Part shown: one piece after another, positions 31,041-40,667 of the stretch
Position numbering within the stretch: position 1 is the stretch's first letter
Layout: each line of letters begins with the position of its first letter
Source: an uncultured Roseburia sp.
GTDB taxonomy: Bacteria; Bacillota; Clostridia; Lachnospirales; Lachnospiraceae
DNA: 64,000 nt
Reading direction: 5' to 3'
NCBI GenBank assembly: GCA_947642555.1
Contig: CANRSX010000011.1
Location: 56,640-120,639 of the forward strand
Program-made: the position numbers and the translations under genes
Notes under the pieces: model-generated
Seen by the model: only the letters and a program-made list of their open reading frames with translations
Database searches by the model: none
What the model was told of the DNA's origin: nothing

Positions 31041-32027
31041 CTATACTGTCTCTAATCCGATCCACTGCCGTACAGTCTCTGCCGCATAGCCCACACCCCG
31101 GGCAATCGTTTCCAGGTCTACTCCGAGATTGTAAAAATTCCGGGCATCTTCCTGTGCCTTTTCCAATTTACCGATACGCCGTTCTTCCTCCCTCATATCC
31201 TGAATCGCTTTACACATATCAACGACCTCCTCCTCTTCCTCATAATTCAGTCTGCTACTGGTAACCGCCGCGATCACATCCACCGCTCTGCGTTCCAGTT
31301 CGCGGAACCGTTCCTCATGGGTCTTAAGGATCTGGTTCAGCTTTTCCTGATCCTTCGAATACTTGATAAAGAGCAGCACTTCCCGCAAACTGGTCTGAAA
31401 TTTCATGATCTCCTCGTCCGGCATCTGCGCCGGTGCAATCAGGTGTACACGATAATCGTTGATGAAGGAACGAATCTTCGGATCCTTTATCTCCATCATC
31501 TCAGACAGGCTGGACGGGCCGTCCCATTCATCGGGTGAAAATAAGATCATGACAGTCACCGACGGAATCAGACGGTCGCTCTTCCAAAAACCGCTTAAAA
31601 ACTCTCCTGAATTCGGTTTCTTCTGTTCTTCTGCCGCATCAGCACTGCCCTCTCTCTTTTTCTGCTTCATAGCATGGCGATGAGATCTTGCAGCTTCCTC
31701 CACCTGGCAGGCATATTCGATCGCGTCATAAAGGTTGTTTTTTACCGCGGCCGCATAATGAACCTGTGACTGGGATTCGATCCCGTAGAGGACATATCCG
31801 GTCTCTCCGTCCGACTTCAATGCACATAGCTTCTGCACATCCCGGTACCTCTGTACCGGCACTGCAGCCCCGTCTGCACCATAAGGAAGCGCGGTCTTTG
31901 CCGTATCGCGCTCCTCTAACTGCTCCGGCCGGATCCGCTGCCTGCCCCCGTGGATGTAATAGTTGAATACATCCGCGAAGACGGCGGGATCCGATAAATA
32001 ATTTCTTGTAATTGCATCTTTTTTCAA
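31041..32027 (-). CDS. Rpn-family recombination-promoting nuclease/putative transposase, copy 3
   Basis: 328 residues; complete. Same PD-(D/E)XK residues D19, E84, Q86; C-terminal tail GVDLETIARGVGYAAETVRQ. TTG start as in copy 1. Differs mainly in the N-terminal third and in a missing GEENGEL segment. The region for residues about 120-275 is almost base-for-base the same as in copies 1 and 2, so the array was made recently or is kept uniform by gene conversion. Confidence 0.83.
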   Translation of the reverse strand: MKKDAITRNYLSDPAVFADVFNYYIHGGRQRIRPEQLEERDTAKTALPYGADGAAVPVQRYRDVQKLCALKSDGETGYVLYGIESQSQVHYAAAVKNNLYDAIEYACQVEEAARSHRHAMKQKKREGSADAAEEQKKPNSGEFLSGFWKSDRLIPSVTVMILFSPDEWDGPSSLSEMMEIKDPKIRSFINDYRVHLIAPAQMPDEEIMKFQTSLREVLLFIKYSKDQEKLNQILKTHEERFRELERRAVDVIAAVTSSRLNYEEEEEVVDMCKAIQDMREEERRIGKLEKAQEDARNFYNLGVDLETIARGVGYAAETVRQWIGLETV

Positions 32028-32083
32028 TTGTGTTTCCCGTCTCTCCCGAACGGTAAAACAGCGTCACCATATTCTTATAGATT

Positions 32084-32112
32084 ATTATATTACATTTGAG
32101 AGTGGTTTTCAA
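32084..32112 (-). promoter_or_regulatory. Promoter of Rpn copy 3
   Basis: TTGAAA (32107-32112), 17 bases, TATAAT (32084-32089). Followed upstream at 32124-32146 by the shared AAAGTTTGTGAAATGTGC block. Confidence 0.72.
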
Positions 32113-32177
32113 TGATGTCTGGAAAAGTTTGTGAAATGTGCACAAGAAACGGACTTATTGTTGGAATAATTTCCACT

Positions 32178-33380
32178 CTAAATAAGTACCGCTTTCATTT
32201 TTTCCACAATAAACTCCACCTCATCGTCTTCCAGATAAGGATGAATCGGCAGACACAAAACTCTTTCGCAGAGCATCTCTGTCACAGGGCAATCCGCAAT
32301 GCTGCTTTGTGTATTGATAAATGCTCCCTGCTTACACATAGGTTTGATGTAATATATATTAGTGGGAATACCTGATTCTTTCAGTTTCTTCTGCACATCC
32401 GCCCTGTTCACTCCTTCCGGAAGCTGTATCGTATATTGTGCCCATGAAGAGTAATACTGGCTTTCATTGTCTTCAACAGTGGGAAGCGTTAATCCCTCTA
32501 TATCTGATAATAATTCTGTGTACTTCACCGCCACATGGTTTACAGCTGCGAGTTCCTGATCACGGAACATCGGGAATTTAGCCAATAAGATTCCAGCCTG
32601 CAAGGTATCAAGACGTGAATTCATCCCAAGACGGATATTATTATACTTCGCATTCGGATCATCCGGATGTTCCATATCCTTACCATGCACCGCAATGGAA
32701 CGGCAAAGTGTATCAAGAAGATCGTCATCCGTAAAGATTGCTCCGCCATCACCGTAACAACCGAGAGGCTTTGCAGGGAAAAATGAGGTCGTTGAAATCG
32801 TTCCCAGCTTTCCTGCCATAAGTTTTTCGCCGAATGCTGTAGTATATGTTCCGCCAAATCCCTGTGCCGCATCCTCTAACAGCAGGAGGTTATAGCGCTC
32901 ACACACTTCAAAAACCGCATCATAGTCAAATGGCCGACCAAAAAGGTCAACCGCTACTACGGCACAAGGTTTTAATTTGCCCTCTGACTTTACAGTTTGA
33001 ATAGCTCGTTCCAATGAAACAACATCGATATTATAAGTGTATCTATCAACATCCACAAAAATTGGCGTGGCTCCTACAGTTGCCGGGCATTCACCTGAAG
33101 AGAAAAAGGTAAAATCCGGTACAAACACGGCATCTGTCTTACTTCCGCCTCCTGCTTCTCCAATACCTGCTGCCATAAGAGCTATACTTATTGCATCCGT
33201 ACCGTTGGCGCAGGTAATACAGTGCTTTCGTCCAGTGAAGTCTGCCAAAACCTTCTCTAACTCCTTTACCTCTGGGCCGTTTATAAAATGTGATGAACGG
33301 ATGACAGCAGTTATCTGGTTGTCAATGGCATCTTTTATTTTATTGTATTGCCTCCTCAGATCTCTGAATTCGATAGACAT
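32178..33380 (-). CDS. wbpE: DegT/WbpE-type sugar aminotransferase
   Basis: 400 residues. PLP fold type I, DegT/DnrJ/EryC1/StrS family: CANGTDAISIALMA, VDLFGRPFDYDA, LLEDAAQGFGG (Asp for pyridine N) and the Schiff-base segment SFFPAKPLGCYGDGGAIF with the catalytic Lys. The last motif and LGMNSRLDTLQAGILL are those of WbpE, which transfers an amino group from glutamate to C3 of UDP-3-keto-GlcNAc-uronate. Partners WbpA, B, D and I homologues are all in the window. Last gene of the glycan locus at its left border. Confidence 0.85.
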   Translation of the reverse strand: MSIEFRDLRRQYNKIKDAIDNQITAVIRSSHFINGPEVKELEKVLADFTGRKHCITCANGTDAISIALMAAGIGEAGGGSKTDAVFVPDFTFFSSGECPATVGATPIFVDVDRYTYNIDVVSLERAIQTVKSEGKLKPCAVVAVDLFGRPFDYDAVFEVCERYNLLLLEDAAQGFGGTYTTAFGEKLMAGKLGTISTTSFFPAKPLGCYGDGGAIFTDDDLLDTLCRSIAVHGKDMEHPDDPNAKYNNIRLGMNSRLDTLQAGILLAKFPMFRDQELAAVNHVAVKYTELLSDIEGLTLPTVEDNESQYYSSWAQYTIQLPEGVNRADVQKKLKESGIPTNIYYIKPMCKQGAFINTQSSIADCPVTEMLCERVLCLPIHPYLEDDEVEFIVEKMKAVLI

Positions 33381-33408
33381 TTTCCTCTCTCCTTTTCCAT
33401 AATAAGTT

Positions 33409-33987
33409 TCATTTTATTTCCCTCAGTTCGTCTGATTCAATATAGTACATTCTCCCACAATCAGGACAATCGAAAAGCTGATCATTGTCACTGCCTTTCT
33501 TCAATACCTGCCCGCACTCACATACCCATCCAATCTGTTTTGCCGGGATCCCGGCCATCAGGGCATATGGCTTTACATTGCCTGTCACTACTGCCCCTGC
33601 TGCGATTGTCGCGTGATGTCCGATCTCGTGACCACAAACAATAGTACAGTTTGCTCCTAATGTAGCATCGTGACGGATAATGGTTGCCAAATATTTATGC
33701 TTCTTGGGATACTTGGAACGAGGGGTCAAATCATTAGTAAAGACGCATGACGGTCCGCAAAATACATAGTCTTCGATCGTTACTCCTTCATAAATCGAAA
33801 CGTTATTCTGTACCTTTACGCCATCACCGAGAATTACATTGTTGGAAATATTTACGTTTTGGCCTAATGAACAATTGTCGCCAATAACCGCTCCTGATTG
33901 TATATGACTGAAATGCCAGATTTTACTGTTTTCACCGATTGTGACATTATCATCTACTATTGATGTTTCGTGTTTAAAGTATCCCAT
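33409..33987 (-). CDS. wbpD: WbpD-type sugar N-acetyltransferase (hexapeptide repeat) with zinc ribbon
   Basis: About 193 residues. Left-handed beta-helix hexapeptide repeats (DDNVTIGENSKIWHF, GAVIGDNCSLGQNVNI, GDGVKVQNNVSIYEGV), GPSCVFTNDLTPRS and GHEIGHHATIAAGAVVT, as in WbpD/WlbB, which acetylate the C3 amino group of UDP-GlcNAc3N-uronate. The C-terminal extension CECGQVLK...FDCPDCGRMYY is a four-Cys zinc ribbon seen in several members. Overlaps the rfbG stop; ATG at 33987 or 33990 (AGGTGAG). Confidence 0.83.
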   Translation of the reverse strand: MGYFKHETSIVDDNVTIGENSKIWHFSHIQSGAVIGDNCSLGQNVNISNNVILGDGVKVQNNVSIYEGVTIEDYVFCGPSCVFTNDLTPRSKYPKKHKYLATIIRHDATLGANCTIVCGHEIGHHATIAAGAVVTGNVKPYALMAGIPAKQIGWVCECGQVLKKGSDNDQLFDCPDCGRMYYIESDELREIK

Positions 33988-33989
33988 CA

Positions 33990-35111
33990 TCACTCACCTA
34001 TATATTCCATGATTTCCTTTTCCATTTCCTGCCCAACATTACCGCCGTCTATCCAAACCTCCGAAAACTGAATCACTTTTTCAATCGCCTTGTCAATTCT
34101 CCATTTGGGGGTCCAGCCAAACATTGTTTTTATTTTACTACAATCAAGCTTTAGAAATTGTGCCTCATGCGGCGCATTTTTATCACTATTGTCACACCAA
34201 GAAGCTTTTACTCTGTTATCGATATCATTCCATTTTTCACAGAACAACGTTACAAGGTCTCCCGTTGTCAGACAATCCATATCGTCCGGTCCAACATTGT
34301 AGCATCCAGCAAATCTCTTTTCTTCAAATTGCCTTACGGCAATCACCATATATGCAAACAGCGCTTCAAGAACATGCTCATACGGACGGGTTGAGTATGG
34401 ATTGCGAACGCATATAGATGCTATTTCCTGATTATCCCGAATCGATTTTTCAACCGCTCTGATACAATCCGGTATGATACGATCCTTGCTAAAATCTCCG
34501 CCTCCAATCACATTCCCTGCTCTTACTGTTGAAACCCGAATAGCATCGTCATTAAAAAATGAATCTTTATATGAATGAGTTACAAGTTCGCTGCAGGATT
34601 TGGAATTACTATAAGGGTCCTGTCCATCTAAATAATCCGTCTCTCTGTATCCCCATTCCCACTCGTTATTTCTATATACCTTATCTGTCGTCACATTTAC
34701 AAAAGAGCAAAATGAATCAAGTCCTCGCACAGCTTCGCAGATATTGACCGTCCCCATTACATTCGTACTATATGTTAAGACAGGATTCTTATACGCCTCC
34801 CGAACGATAGGCTGTGCAGCAAGATGAAAAATTACATCTGGCTTCTGTGCATTTGTCACAGATTTTAATTTTTCCAAATCTCTGATATCTGAATAAAATT
34901 GATGCAATCTATCATTGTGTTCAACTCCAGATCGTACAAATAAACTTTGTTCATCCCTGGGTTCTAACGCATATCCCACTACTTTCGCTCCACTTTGTAA
35001 CAATATTTGGGTCAGCCAGGAGCCTTTAAACCCTGTATTACCTGTAACAAATACTTTTTTATCTCTATAAAACTCACATATCTTTTTATAATCAATTTTA
35101 TCGTTATTCAT
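33990..35111 (-). CDS. rfbG: CDP-glucose 4,6-dehydratase
   Basis: 373 residues from ATG 35111 (GAGG nine bases upstream). Extended short-chain dehydrogenase fold: VTGNTGFKGSWL for NAD; TTDKVYRN, EWGYRETDYLDGQDPYSNSK with the catalytic Tyr-x3-Lys; and STRPYEHVLEAL. These are RfbG signatures. It converts CDP-glucose to CDP-4-keto-6-deoxyglucose, the step before RfbH. It is separated from rfbF/rfbH by about 11 kb of the same-strand locus. Confidence 0.88.
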   Translation of the reverse strand: MNNDKIDYKKICEFYRDKKVFVTGNTGFKGSWLTQILLQSGAKVVGYALEPRDEQSLFVRSGVEHNDRLHQFYSDIRDLEKLKSVTNAQKPDVIFHLAAQPIVREAYKNPVLTYSTNVMGTVNICEAVRGLDSFCSFVNVTTDKVYRNNEWEWGYRETDYLDGQDPYSNSKSCSELVTHSYKDSFFNDDAIRVSTVRAGNVIGGGDFSKDRIIPDCIRAVEKSIRDNQEIASICVRNPYSTRPYEHVLEALFAYMVIAVRQFEEKRFAGCYNVGPDDMDCLTTGDLVTLFCEKWNDIDNRVKASWCDNSDKNAPHEAQFLKLDCSKIKTMFGWTPKWRIDKAIEKVIQFSEVWIDGGNVGQEMEKEIMEYIGE

Positions 35112-35162
35112 CTCTGTCATCCTCATCTTAATATATTATTCTTTTGAGCTAATAAAACGAAT

Positions 35163-37109
35163 TTATCTTTTATATTCATATACTGAAAAATTTGTATCAG
35201 GAACAGATTGTATCAAATCCCATTCTGTTTTTATCTGCGGAAACACCACATATGCAGAATTATCTACAACAACAGTTCCATTTTTCTTCATTTCTTCATA
35301 TAATGTATTTTGTGCTCTATCATCTACCTGCATATCTCCTATATCTACTGTATATAACTGTGGCTTTCTCCCAATCATACAGTAAACCAAGGATATAGAA
35401 TGACCTACCGCTATTGCATCATCAGGGACATAGCTGTTTACGTTATTTGCAATAGTATTCATGTATATATAATCCCATCCACCACCTTTTTCTGACTGGC
35501 GAGATCCAAATGAAATTCCAATATAACAAAAGCCTGACACAAACGAGATTAATAAAATACAACAAAATATATACCTTATTGTTGAAATGAGTTTATAAGT
35601 TGATTTATTAATACACAATGTGTCTGCATTACTCAGAAGATTCATAAAATGCTCACATATACATCCTGTCAAAATTGCAAACCACGGCAATGACAACGTC
35701 GCCGACAAGGCCGCGCTCCGATTGATATAGTCTGCTAATAATCCCATACCCGTCAATGCCATAAAATACCATATTGGATAACAATTTAAACATTTGCATT
35801 CATCTTTTTTCTTTTTAATCCAAACAAACGTATAAGAAATAACCGCCAGGAATAATACTGTTTCGATAAACCAAAGGTTACCTATTTTATTGACTGGCGT
35901 TCTTATTAATTCAAAAATCTTATATTCCTCACTAAAAAAAAGATAGATATACCTGCGAAATGTGATTGGATTACCTCCCACTATATAATTATATATGTTT
36001 GTAAATAAAAAAGAGAAAAAGAAAGAAAACATCCCCAATATGATTTCTGACAGTACCTGTGACAATAACTTTTTGAATGTTACATTTTCGGAAATCTTTC
36101 TTATCGTTTTAAAACAAATATATGCCACAAAGCATACAATACCTGTTTCGATATTCCAAAGAAATGAAAGCATCAATAATACATATGCAAAATAATTACA
36201 AACATCCTGTTTCTTATAAAATTCATAAACAACAAATGCTGTCATAATGGCCGGAAATAAAAAACGGTGGGGGAATAATTGATAATATTCTCCATTAATA
36301 TAATACATTGTAAATGCAGCAATTGCAAAAAAAGATGTCAAAATAAATGTCATATCATCAGAAATCAACTTGTGAATCACATAAATCAAACTTATGACCA
36401 TAATAAACCCGCTAATAGAAATAACAGTAATGATGGAATATAATTGGTTCATCCCTGTTAATTCCAATAATTTTACAGGTATAATAAAAAACAATCCATA
36501 ATGACCATAAATCGAATAAAAAATATCACTATAAGGCTGTAAATCTGTTATTCCTATAATTGATGTGACATATGCTGAAAAATGATTATAAGATCCCAAT
36601 TTATCACTCATAAAATCAGGAAAAAACAGAATCATAAAGATAACGGCCGGCAGCACAATCGCAATCAGCAAACGAATACTTCTATTATTTGATTCAAGTT
36701 TTATTTTTGCATGCTTTACAAACACACATATAATTATGATCAAAACAAAATAGAAATATTTAAAAATATCATCATGCCTTAGCAGGAGATTTTTCTGTGA
36801 TGCAAATTCATCTATCTCATGATGATAATGAATATAAAACACACCCACTGACAACACTGGTGCTATGATTGAGAGATATTTTATACGAAACTGCTTCTTT
36901 TCAAAAAAACAATAAAACACTCCAAATAATAAAATGAATACGACAGATCCCACTCCATACAGAAACATATTCGTAGAAATGCCACAAATATATAGAATGT
37001 CGGATTTTAAACTGATCTTATAATATATCATGCCATATATAACATAAAGAATAATTGAAAATAAATATGCATTAACTATGCTGTCGAATCCTGTATTTTT
37101 ATTATCCAT
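35163..37109 (-). CDS. Polytopic membrane protein, GT-C-like (third Gtr component candidate)
   Basis: 648 residues, around 13 predicted helices, extracytoplasmic C-terminal domain of about 100 residues. Not assigned to a family by motif; no DDY-type first loop is obvious. Position suggests a role: it follows the GtrB- and GtrA-like genes, the place where serotype-converting loci encode a large membrane glucosyltransferase. A very A/T-rich gene with codons like its neighbours. Membrane glycosyltransferase is an inference. GGGAAGGG upstream. Confidence 0.6.
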   Translation of the reverse strand: MDNKNTGFDSIVNAYLFSIILYVIYGMIYYKISLKSDILYICGISTNMFLYGVGSVVFILLFGVFYCFFEKKQFRIKYLSIIAPVLSVGVFYIHYHHEIDEFASQKNLLLRHDDIFKYFYFVLIIIICVFVKHAKIKLESNNRSIRLLIAIVLPAVIFMILFFPDFMSDKLGSYNHFSAYVTSIIGITDLQPYSDIFYSIYGHYGLFFIIPVKLLELTGMNQLYSIITVISISGFIMVISLIYVIHKLISDDMTFILTSFFAIAAFTMYYINGEYYQLFPHRFLFPAIMTAFVVYEFYKKQDVCNYFAYVLLMLSFLWNIETGIVCFVAYICFKTIRKISENVTFKKLLSQVLSEIILGMFSFFFSFLFTNIYNYIVGGNPITFRRYIYLFFSEEYKIFELIRTPVNKIGNLWFIETVLFLAVISYTFVWIKKKKDECKCLNCYPIWYFMALTGMGLLADYINRSAALSATLSLPWFAILTGCICEHFMNLLSNADTLCINKSTYKLISTIRYIFCCILLISFVSGFCYIGISFGSRQSEKGGGWDYIYMNTIANNVNSYVPDDAIAVGHSISLVYCMIGRKPQLYTVDIGDMQVDDRAQNTLYEEMKKNGTVVVDNSAYVVFPQIKTEWDLIQSVPDTNFSVYEYKR

Positions 37110-37154
37110 TAATTCTGTACCCTTCCCTATGTAAAAACAGTTTTCTATATATTT

Positions 37155-37568
37155 TCATTTCGTATTATCGCGAAATGCCCAATACTTATTCAGTAAAAAG
37201 TTAAGCGGAATCGTCACGCATAAATTCAGCAGATATGCAATAGTTTTAGGAATACTAATAATCTCAACAGATACGGTCAATAATATATTGTGCAGGAACA
37301 GGCCGGTTATAGAATAGCTGGCATATGATTTTAACAACGACTTTATAAGAAATCTGTGCGTATCTGATTCCTGTTTAAATGTAAACCTATTATTCCAATA
37401 AAACGACCATAGAACACTAATCAGGAATGCTATAACCGATGCGGCAATATAATCAGCATTTTGAAACAGTCCATTCCTTTGAAATATCCATATGCAAATA
37501 ATATATAATAAATAAGATAGGACCGTATTAGAGAGCCCAACCATTCCAAACTTCAAAAACTGTTTCAT
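37155..37568 (-). CDS. GtrA-family membrane protein (lipid-linked sugar flippase candidate)
   Basis: 137 residues, four helices: KFGMVGLSNTVLSYLLYIIC, NADYIAASVIAFLISVLWSF with YWNNRFTFK, then two more helices ending LNFLLNKYWAFRDNTK. The FGMVGLSNT and NNRFTF motifs are GtrA hallmarks. GtrA proteins are thought to flip undecaprenyl-phosphate-linked glucose. Directly after the GtrB-like gene (GAGGAAAG). Confidence 0.85.
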   Translation of the reverse strand: MKQFLKFGMVGLSNTVLSYLLYIICIWIFQRNGLFQNADYIAASVIAFLISVLWSFYWNNRFTFKQESDTHRFLIKSLLKSYASYSITGLFLHNILLTVSVEIISIPKTIAYLLNLCVTIPLNFLLNKYWAFRDNTK

Positions 37569-38538
37569 TTAGCTTTCCTCATTAAAATTTATACGTTCTT
37601 TTTCTATCACCAAAGGTCTGTTTTTCACCCTTTCATTCATTGATAAAATATATTCCCCCATCATTCCCAAAAAGAAAAGCTGAACTCCTCCCATAAAAAA
37701 TAATCCTACGACAAGCGGGGCCATTCCTGCAGAAAATGTAAGCCAATGTGTCATCTTATAAATCAGGTAAAATATACCTACGCCAAAACTGAAAATAGCT
37801 GAAACAATCCCCAAAAAAGTGGCAAAACGAAGTCCAACTTTCGTATAAGCCGTTAATACTAACCATTGCTGTATCATATAGTCTTGAAATACTTCCCCAG
37901 CTTTTTCCATGCTGCCTTTTCGGCTGGTGGTACTCAACAATTTCCGGATGACCGACAAACTCCGAAACATATCCTCTAAGAAAAGGTGCGGGGTCTTTTA
38001 AATCACGCAGTATTTGAACGAATTCTTTGTCATATAAACCAAATCCTGTAAACTGTTCAATATAGTTATTGTCTGAAAATCTTTGTACCAGTTTATAATA
38101 TAAGCCACGAATCGCATACATGACCATATTTTCGTCTGATTTTATTTTTTGGCCTACAACAACCTTATTACCCTCTTCCCATTTTTTTACAAAAACAGGT
38201 ATTAATTCAATCGGATCCTGAAAATCAGCACATAACATAATGGAACAGTCACCTGTCGTCTGCATCAGGCCATACACCGGGGATTTAAGCCAGCCAAAGT
38301 TTTTTTCATTAAATATTGCCTTAACTCTTTTATCCTTTTCACACAAAGATCGAATGATACTCCTGGTATGATCCTCAGAGTCATTATCGATAATAACAAT
38401 CTCATAATCATACTTTGGCAGATCATGATTAAATTCCTTATGCAGGGCTTCAACCAATGGCCCGATGTTTTCCTCTTCATTATATGTAGGAATAATAACA
38501 GATATCGTTTTTTTGACCGTTTTATCCTCAATTTCCAT
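37569..38538 (-). pseudogene. GtrB/DPM1-like glycosyltransferase family 2, one-base frameshift
   Basis: Two frames together give a 322-residue GtrB protein. N-terminal part (frame 1): ISVIIPTYNEEENIGPLVEAL, D-x-S region IVIIDNDSEDHTRSI, MLCADFQDPIELIP (DxD-like), LKDPAPFLRGYVSEFVGH. The C-terminal part (frame 2) has two helices beginning YTKVGLRFATFLGIVSAIFS. The change falls at GGCTTATACG near 37900: dropping one T joins INGYTKVG, which matches relatives. The plain sequence yields a protein without membrane helices. Could be phase-like, a recent mutation or a sequencing error. Would transfer a sugar from a nucleotide to undecaprenyl phosphate. Confidence 0.8.
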
Positions 38539-38599
38539 TTGAATTCATCCTCTCACTACAGTAACCTGTTCGCAGGATAATATCACATATCTCTGCAAT

Positions 38600-39545
38600 T
38601 CAGAATTGAAAAATAAAATTTGTTTCCTCTGTGCTGTCATCTATGGATTCTATATCGATGACCTCTCTGTTTCTTATTGTTCTGCACACATATCCCAGAC
38701 CCTTCATATAGGCAATCACGTCATTCGGACAGTATCCGAATCTCCTGGCATGCTTTCTGAGAAGTTCACAGTATACTAATGGATGGTATTTCTTTAAAGT
38801 CTCTCCTGCTCCCTGAAGGACGAATTTCTCGTTTCCTTCAACATCAATCTTCATGAAATCCACAGCAGGCAGGCAGTTCTCCTGCACAAATTCGTCAACT
38901 GTGGTTACCTGACATTCAACTTCAGACATTTCGACTGAGCCGGTATAATTTCCAAACTTATCACTCCGTTTTCTATAAAATGCATCATCTACCGGCTGAA
39001 GTGATGCCGCTTCGCTTTCTCCGGGAAGATAAAATTTAAATATACCTTTTTCATTCGATATTCCCATATTAAAAGGGTGCATCTTCCCGGGATTCACTTT
39101 GTTAAGTTTCATTGTTCTCAGAAGATTTGCATAAGTTGCCGGAATCGGCTCAAAAACATAATAATCCATATCCGGATGATCCTGATACAGCTCCATGCTG
39201 AACATCCCTACATTTGCACCAATATCCAGTACAACTCCCGCCTTATTCTTCCCGATCAGTTCAGATATGATTCTCATCTCCTCTTTCTCAGGGTCTGTCG
39301 CATTACATAAATCAATCTCTGCCCTGGACATTGATTCCCGAAAATCGAAAAACATTTTAAGCCCGCTCTGCTTCTCGAGAACAATATCATCGGAAGTAAT
39401 CATGATTGATTTACATTCCTCATGATTTTTTAATAATTCCATTATTTCAGGAAGCACATGCGTATAATTTTCCCGCATCAGAGTCCAATACAGCTTCTTT
39501 TCAATACCCCCCTAAGAACGAATTCTGTAATTCTTTCATCCTCAT
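38600..39545 (-). CDS. FkbM-family methyltransferase, out of frame at a G6 run
   Basis: The best start is ATG 39545 (AAAGGAGG nine bases before). Translation runs RMKELQNSFLGG and then stops at TGA because the run at 39507-39512 has six G; with five, the frame goes on as LGGIEKKLYWTLMRENYTHV into the methyltransferase, 314 residues. Read as is, only a weaker internal ATG at 39478 gives the enzyme (292 residues). Domain: VVLDIGANVGMFSMEL (SAM), VFEPIPATYANL, DFMKIDVEGNEKFVLQGA, PLVYCELLRKHARRFGY, an FkbM O-methyltransferase that likely methylates a sugar hydroxyl. The frame and site argue for slippage control. Confidence 0.78.
39507..39512 (-). repeat. G6 run at the 5' end of the FkbM gene
   Basis: Six C on the plus strand (G on the coding strand) between TTA and TATTGA. 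Loss of one base fuses the strong start with the methyltransferase frame. Confidence 0.6.
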
Positions 39546-39580
39546 TTTCCTGTTCCTCCTTTGCAATTAATTATGAATCA

Positions 39581-40666
39581 TTATCCGTTTATCTTAAGAT
39601 GAGACAGCACCCTGCCAAACCCGGTCACAATATCATACCTGGCGTCCCATCCTAGTTTTTTTAACTTCTCATTACTCGGTGCAATCTGCCCGATAGCCGT
39701 ATTTTCTGTATAATGCTCATCCGCCGGCCTCCGCTTCCAGGTAACCCTGATATCAGCATCCTGCCGCAATGCAGCGAGCGTAACAGCCAGATCTCTGATC
39801 GTAACGAACTGATCCGTATTACAGATGTTATATGCCTCTCCCCACTCACCTCTTGTAAAAACAATAAACAGGCCGGCTACTGCGTCGGCAATATAACAAA
39901 ATGTCCTTTTTCCTGATCCGTCACTTTTTATCTCTATATCCTGACCATATAAAATGTTCTTCATAAATGATGCAAATACACGCGGATCCTTACTGACATC
40001 CATTGTCGGAGCATATGTATGCCATATACGGAGTATTTTGACGGGAACTCCGTACTGATGCATAAAAGACTTACACAATGTTTCCGCCATTCTCTTGCTT
40101 TCGCTGTAACAGCTGTGAATATCAAGCGGATCTGTTATGCCCAGATCCTGTTCTGTCACATAATCTGTATCGTTCACCACGCCATATACATCACCGGTAC
40201 TGAATAACAGAAATCCTTTTATGTTCTTTTTTACCGCCAGGTTCAGGAGATGATATGTGCCAATTACATTGGGACTTAACACATCTACAGGGCATACTTC
40301 ATAGTACTGGGGGCTGGCCAGACTTGCGGCATGAATAATATAATCTATCTTTCCGTCAATACAAACCGGTTCCAGTAAGGAATCCGTTATAAGAGTGATA
40401 TAATCCCTGCCGCCATACTCTCCAAATCTGTCTGTAAACCTCTCCTCTGACCTTGCCATGGCAATTATGCTGATGTCCATCCCTTTTTCTTCATTAAGAT
40501 ATATCAGCATATACATGACATAGGAAGCAAGCATTCCATTTGGTCCGGTAATTAAAACCGTGCTTTCACGAAACTGTTCCCAGTCAATGTTCCGGTTATA
40601 TATTTCCTCGATATCCTGAAATATAATACTGTCTTTTTTCTCCTGCAATGATGCACTCCTCTTCAC
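39581..40666 (-). CDS. Extended SDR nucleotide-sugar epimerase/reductase
   Basis: 361 residues; GTG start at 40666 with AGAGGAG. NAD-binding VLITGPNGMLASYVMYML, ASLASPQYYEV, SFSTGDVYG (Ser/Thr), CYSESKRMAETL (Y-x3-K), then RTFCYIADAVAGLF. Fold of dTDP-glucose dehydratase and UDP-glucuronate decarboxylase-like enzymes. Next to the ThDP enzyme and after the CDP-sugar genes it is a candidate for reducing a keto group of the branched sugar (as YerF does in yersiniose synthesis), which I infer from context. Confidence 0.78.
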   Translation of the reverse strand: MKRSASLQEKKDSIIFQDIEEIYNRNIDWEQFRESTVLITGPNGMLASYVMYMLIYLNEEKGMDISIIAMARSEERFTDRFGEYGGRDYITLITDSLLEPVCIDGKIDYIIHAASLASPQYYEVCPVDVLSPNVIGTYHLLNLAVKKNIKGFLLFSTGDVYGVVNDTDYVTEQDLGITDPLDIHSCYSESKRMAETLCKSFMHQYGVPVKILRIWHTYAPTMDVSKDPRVFASFMKNILYGQDIEIKSDGSGKRTFCYIADAVAGLFIVFTRGEWGEAYNICNTDQFVTIRDLAVTLAALRQDADIRVTWKRRPADEHYTENTAIGQIAPSNEKLKKLGWDARYDIVTGFGRVLSHLKING

Positions 40667-40667
40667 T

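Noticed and set aside
28905..31683. Three evenly similar blocks suggesting a CRISPR or IS array
   Set aside because: The repeats are whole coding units of about 1 kb with promoters, not short direct repeats with spacers; no terminal inverted repeats of an insertion sequence surround them.
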